A stretch of DNA of 5,422 nucleotides from Planctomycetaceae bacterium (lineage in GTDB: Bacteria > Planctomycetota > Planctomycetia > Pirellulales > Thermoguttaceae): assembly GCA_031256755.1 (NCBI GenBank), contig JAIRPZ010000235.1, forward strand, positions 1 through 5,422. Reading direction: 5' to 3'. The position numbers and the translations under genes are program-made. Of this stretch, positions 5,413 through 5,422 are shown piece after piece. Every line of letters starts with the position of its first letter. Position 1 is the stretch's first letter. The notes under the pieces are model-generated. The model was not told the DNA's origin, searched no databases, and saw only the letters and a program-made list of their open reading frames with translations.

Positions 5413-5422
5413 CTTGTCTGCG

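Overview
The window looks like a chromosomal piece of a planctomycete, probably from the Pirellulales or a relative. This rests on protein resemblance only: the ribosomal protein L21, the pantetheine-phosphate adenylyltransferase and the pseudopilin (glycine-methionine cleavage site, then an 'AELLAESIL' stretch) read like planctomycete versions. Weak or absent Shine-Dalgarno sequences at several starts fit this. No phage, transposase or CRISPR signal was seen.

Layout. Positions 1-42 may hold the last codons of an upstream gene. A type II secretion/type IV pilus-like minor pseudopilin (45-587, +) follows, then coaD of coenzyme A synthesis (615-1100, +). A gap of about 220 bp holds a doubtful 58-codon ORF and a hairpin with a short T run. 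On the minus strand, rplU (2396 to 2082) is followed by a LolD/MacB-type ABC ATPase (2014 to 1325), probably as one transcript from a good sigma70-like promoter at 2445-2472. Upstream of these and on the same strand lies a secreted GH28-like beta-helix protein (3913 to 2519). An 11-bp perfect inverted repeat between this gene and rplU looks like a terminator and overlaps the rplU -35 box. A divergent intergenic region of about 215 bp holds a large inverted repeat and a promoter placed so close to the ftsY start that the message would be almost leaderless. ftsY (4129-5058, +) encodes the SRP receptor GTPase.

The last 360 bp (5059-5422) have no credible ORF. They hold the most interesting element: a strongly structured RNA at about 5194-5412, with nested long-range helices forming a branched rod of about 195 nt. 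The shape (closing stem, central bubble with small hairpins, long apical stem-loop) recalls 6S RNA, but no family-defining sequence was recognised. The four helix strands can also be paired in a mutually exclusive local fold.

The protein genes are mostly housekeeping (CoA synthesis, ribosome, SRP targeting) with envelope functions (pseudopilin, ABC export or lipoprotein release, polysaccharide degradation) between them. They do not form one obvious pathway.
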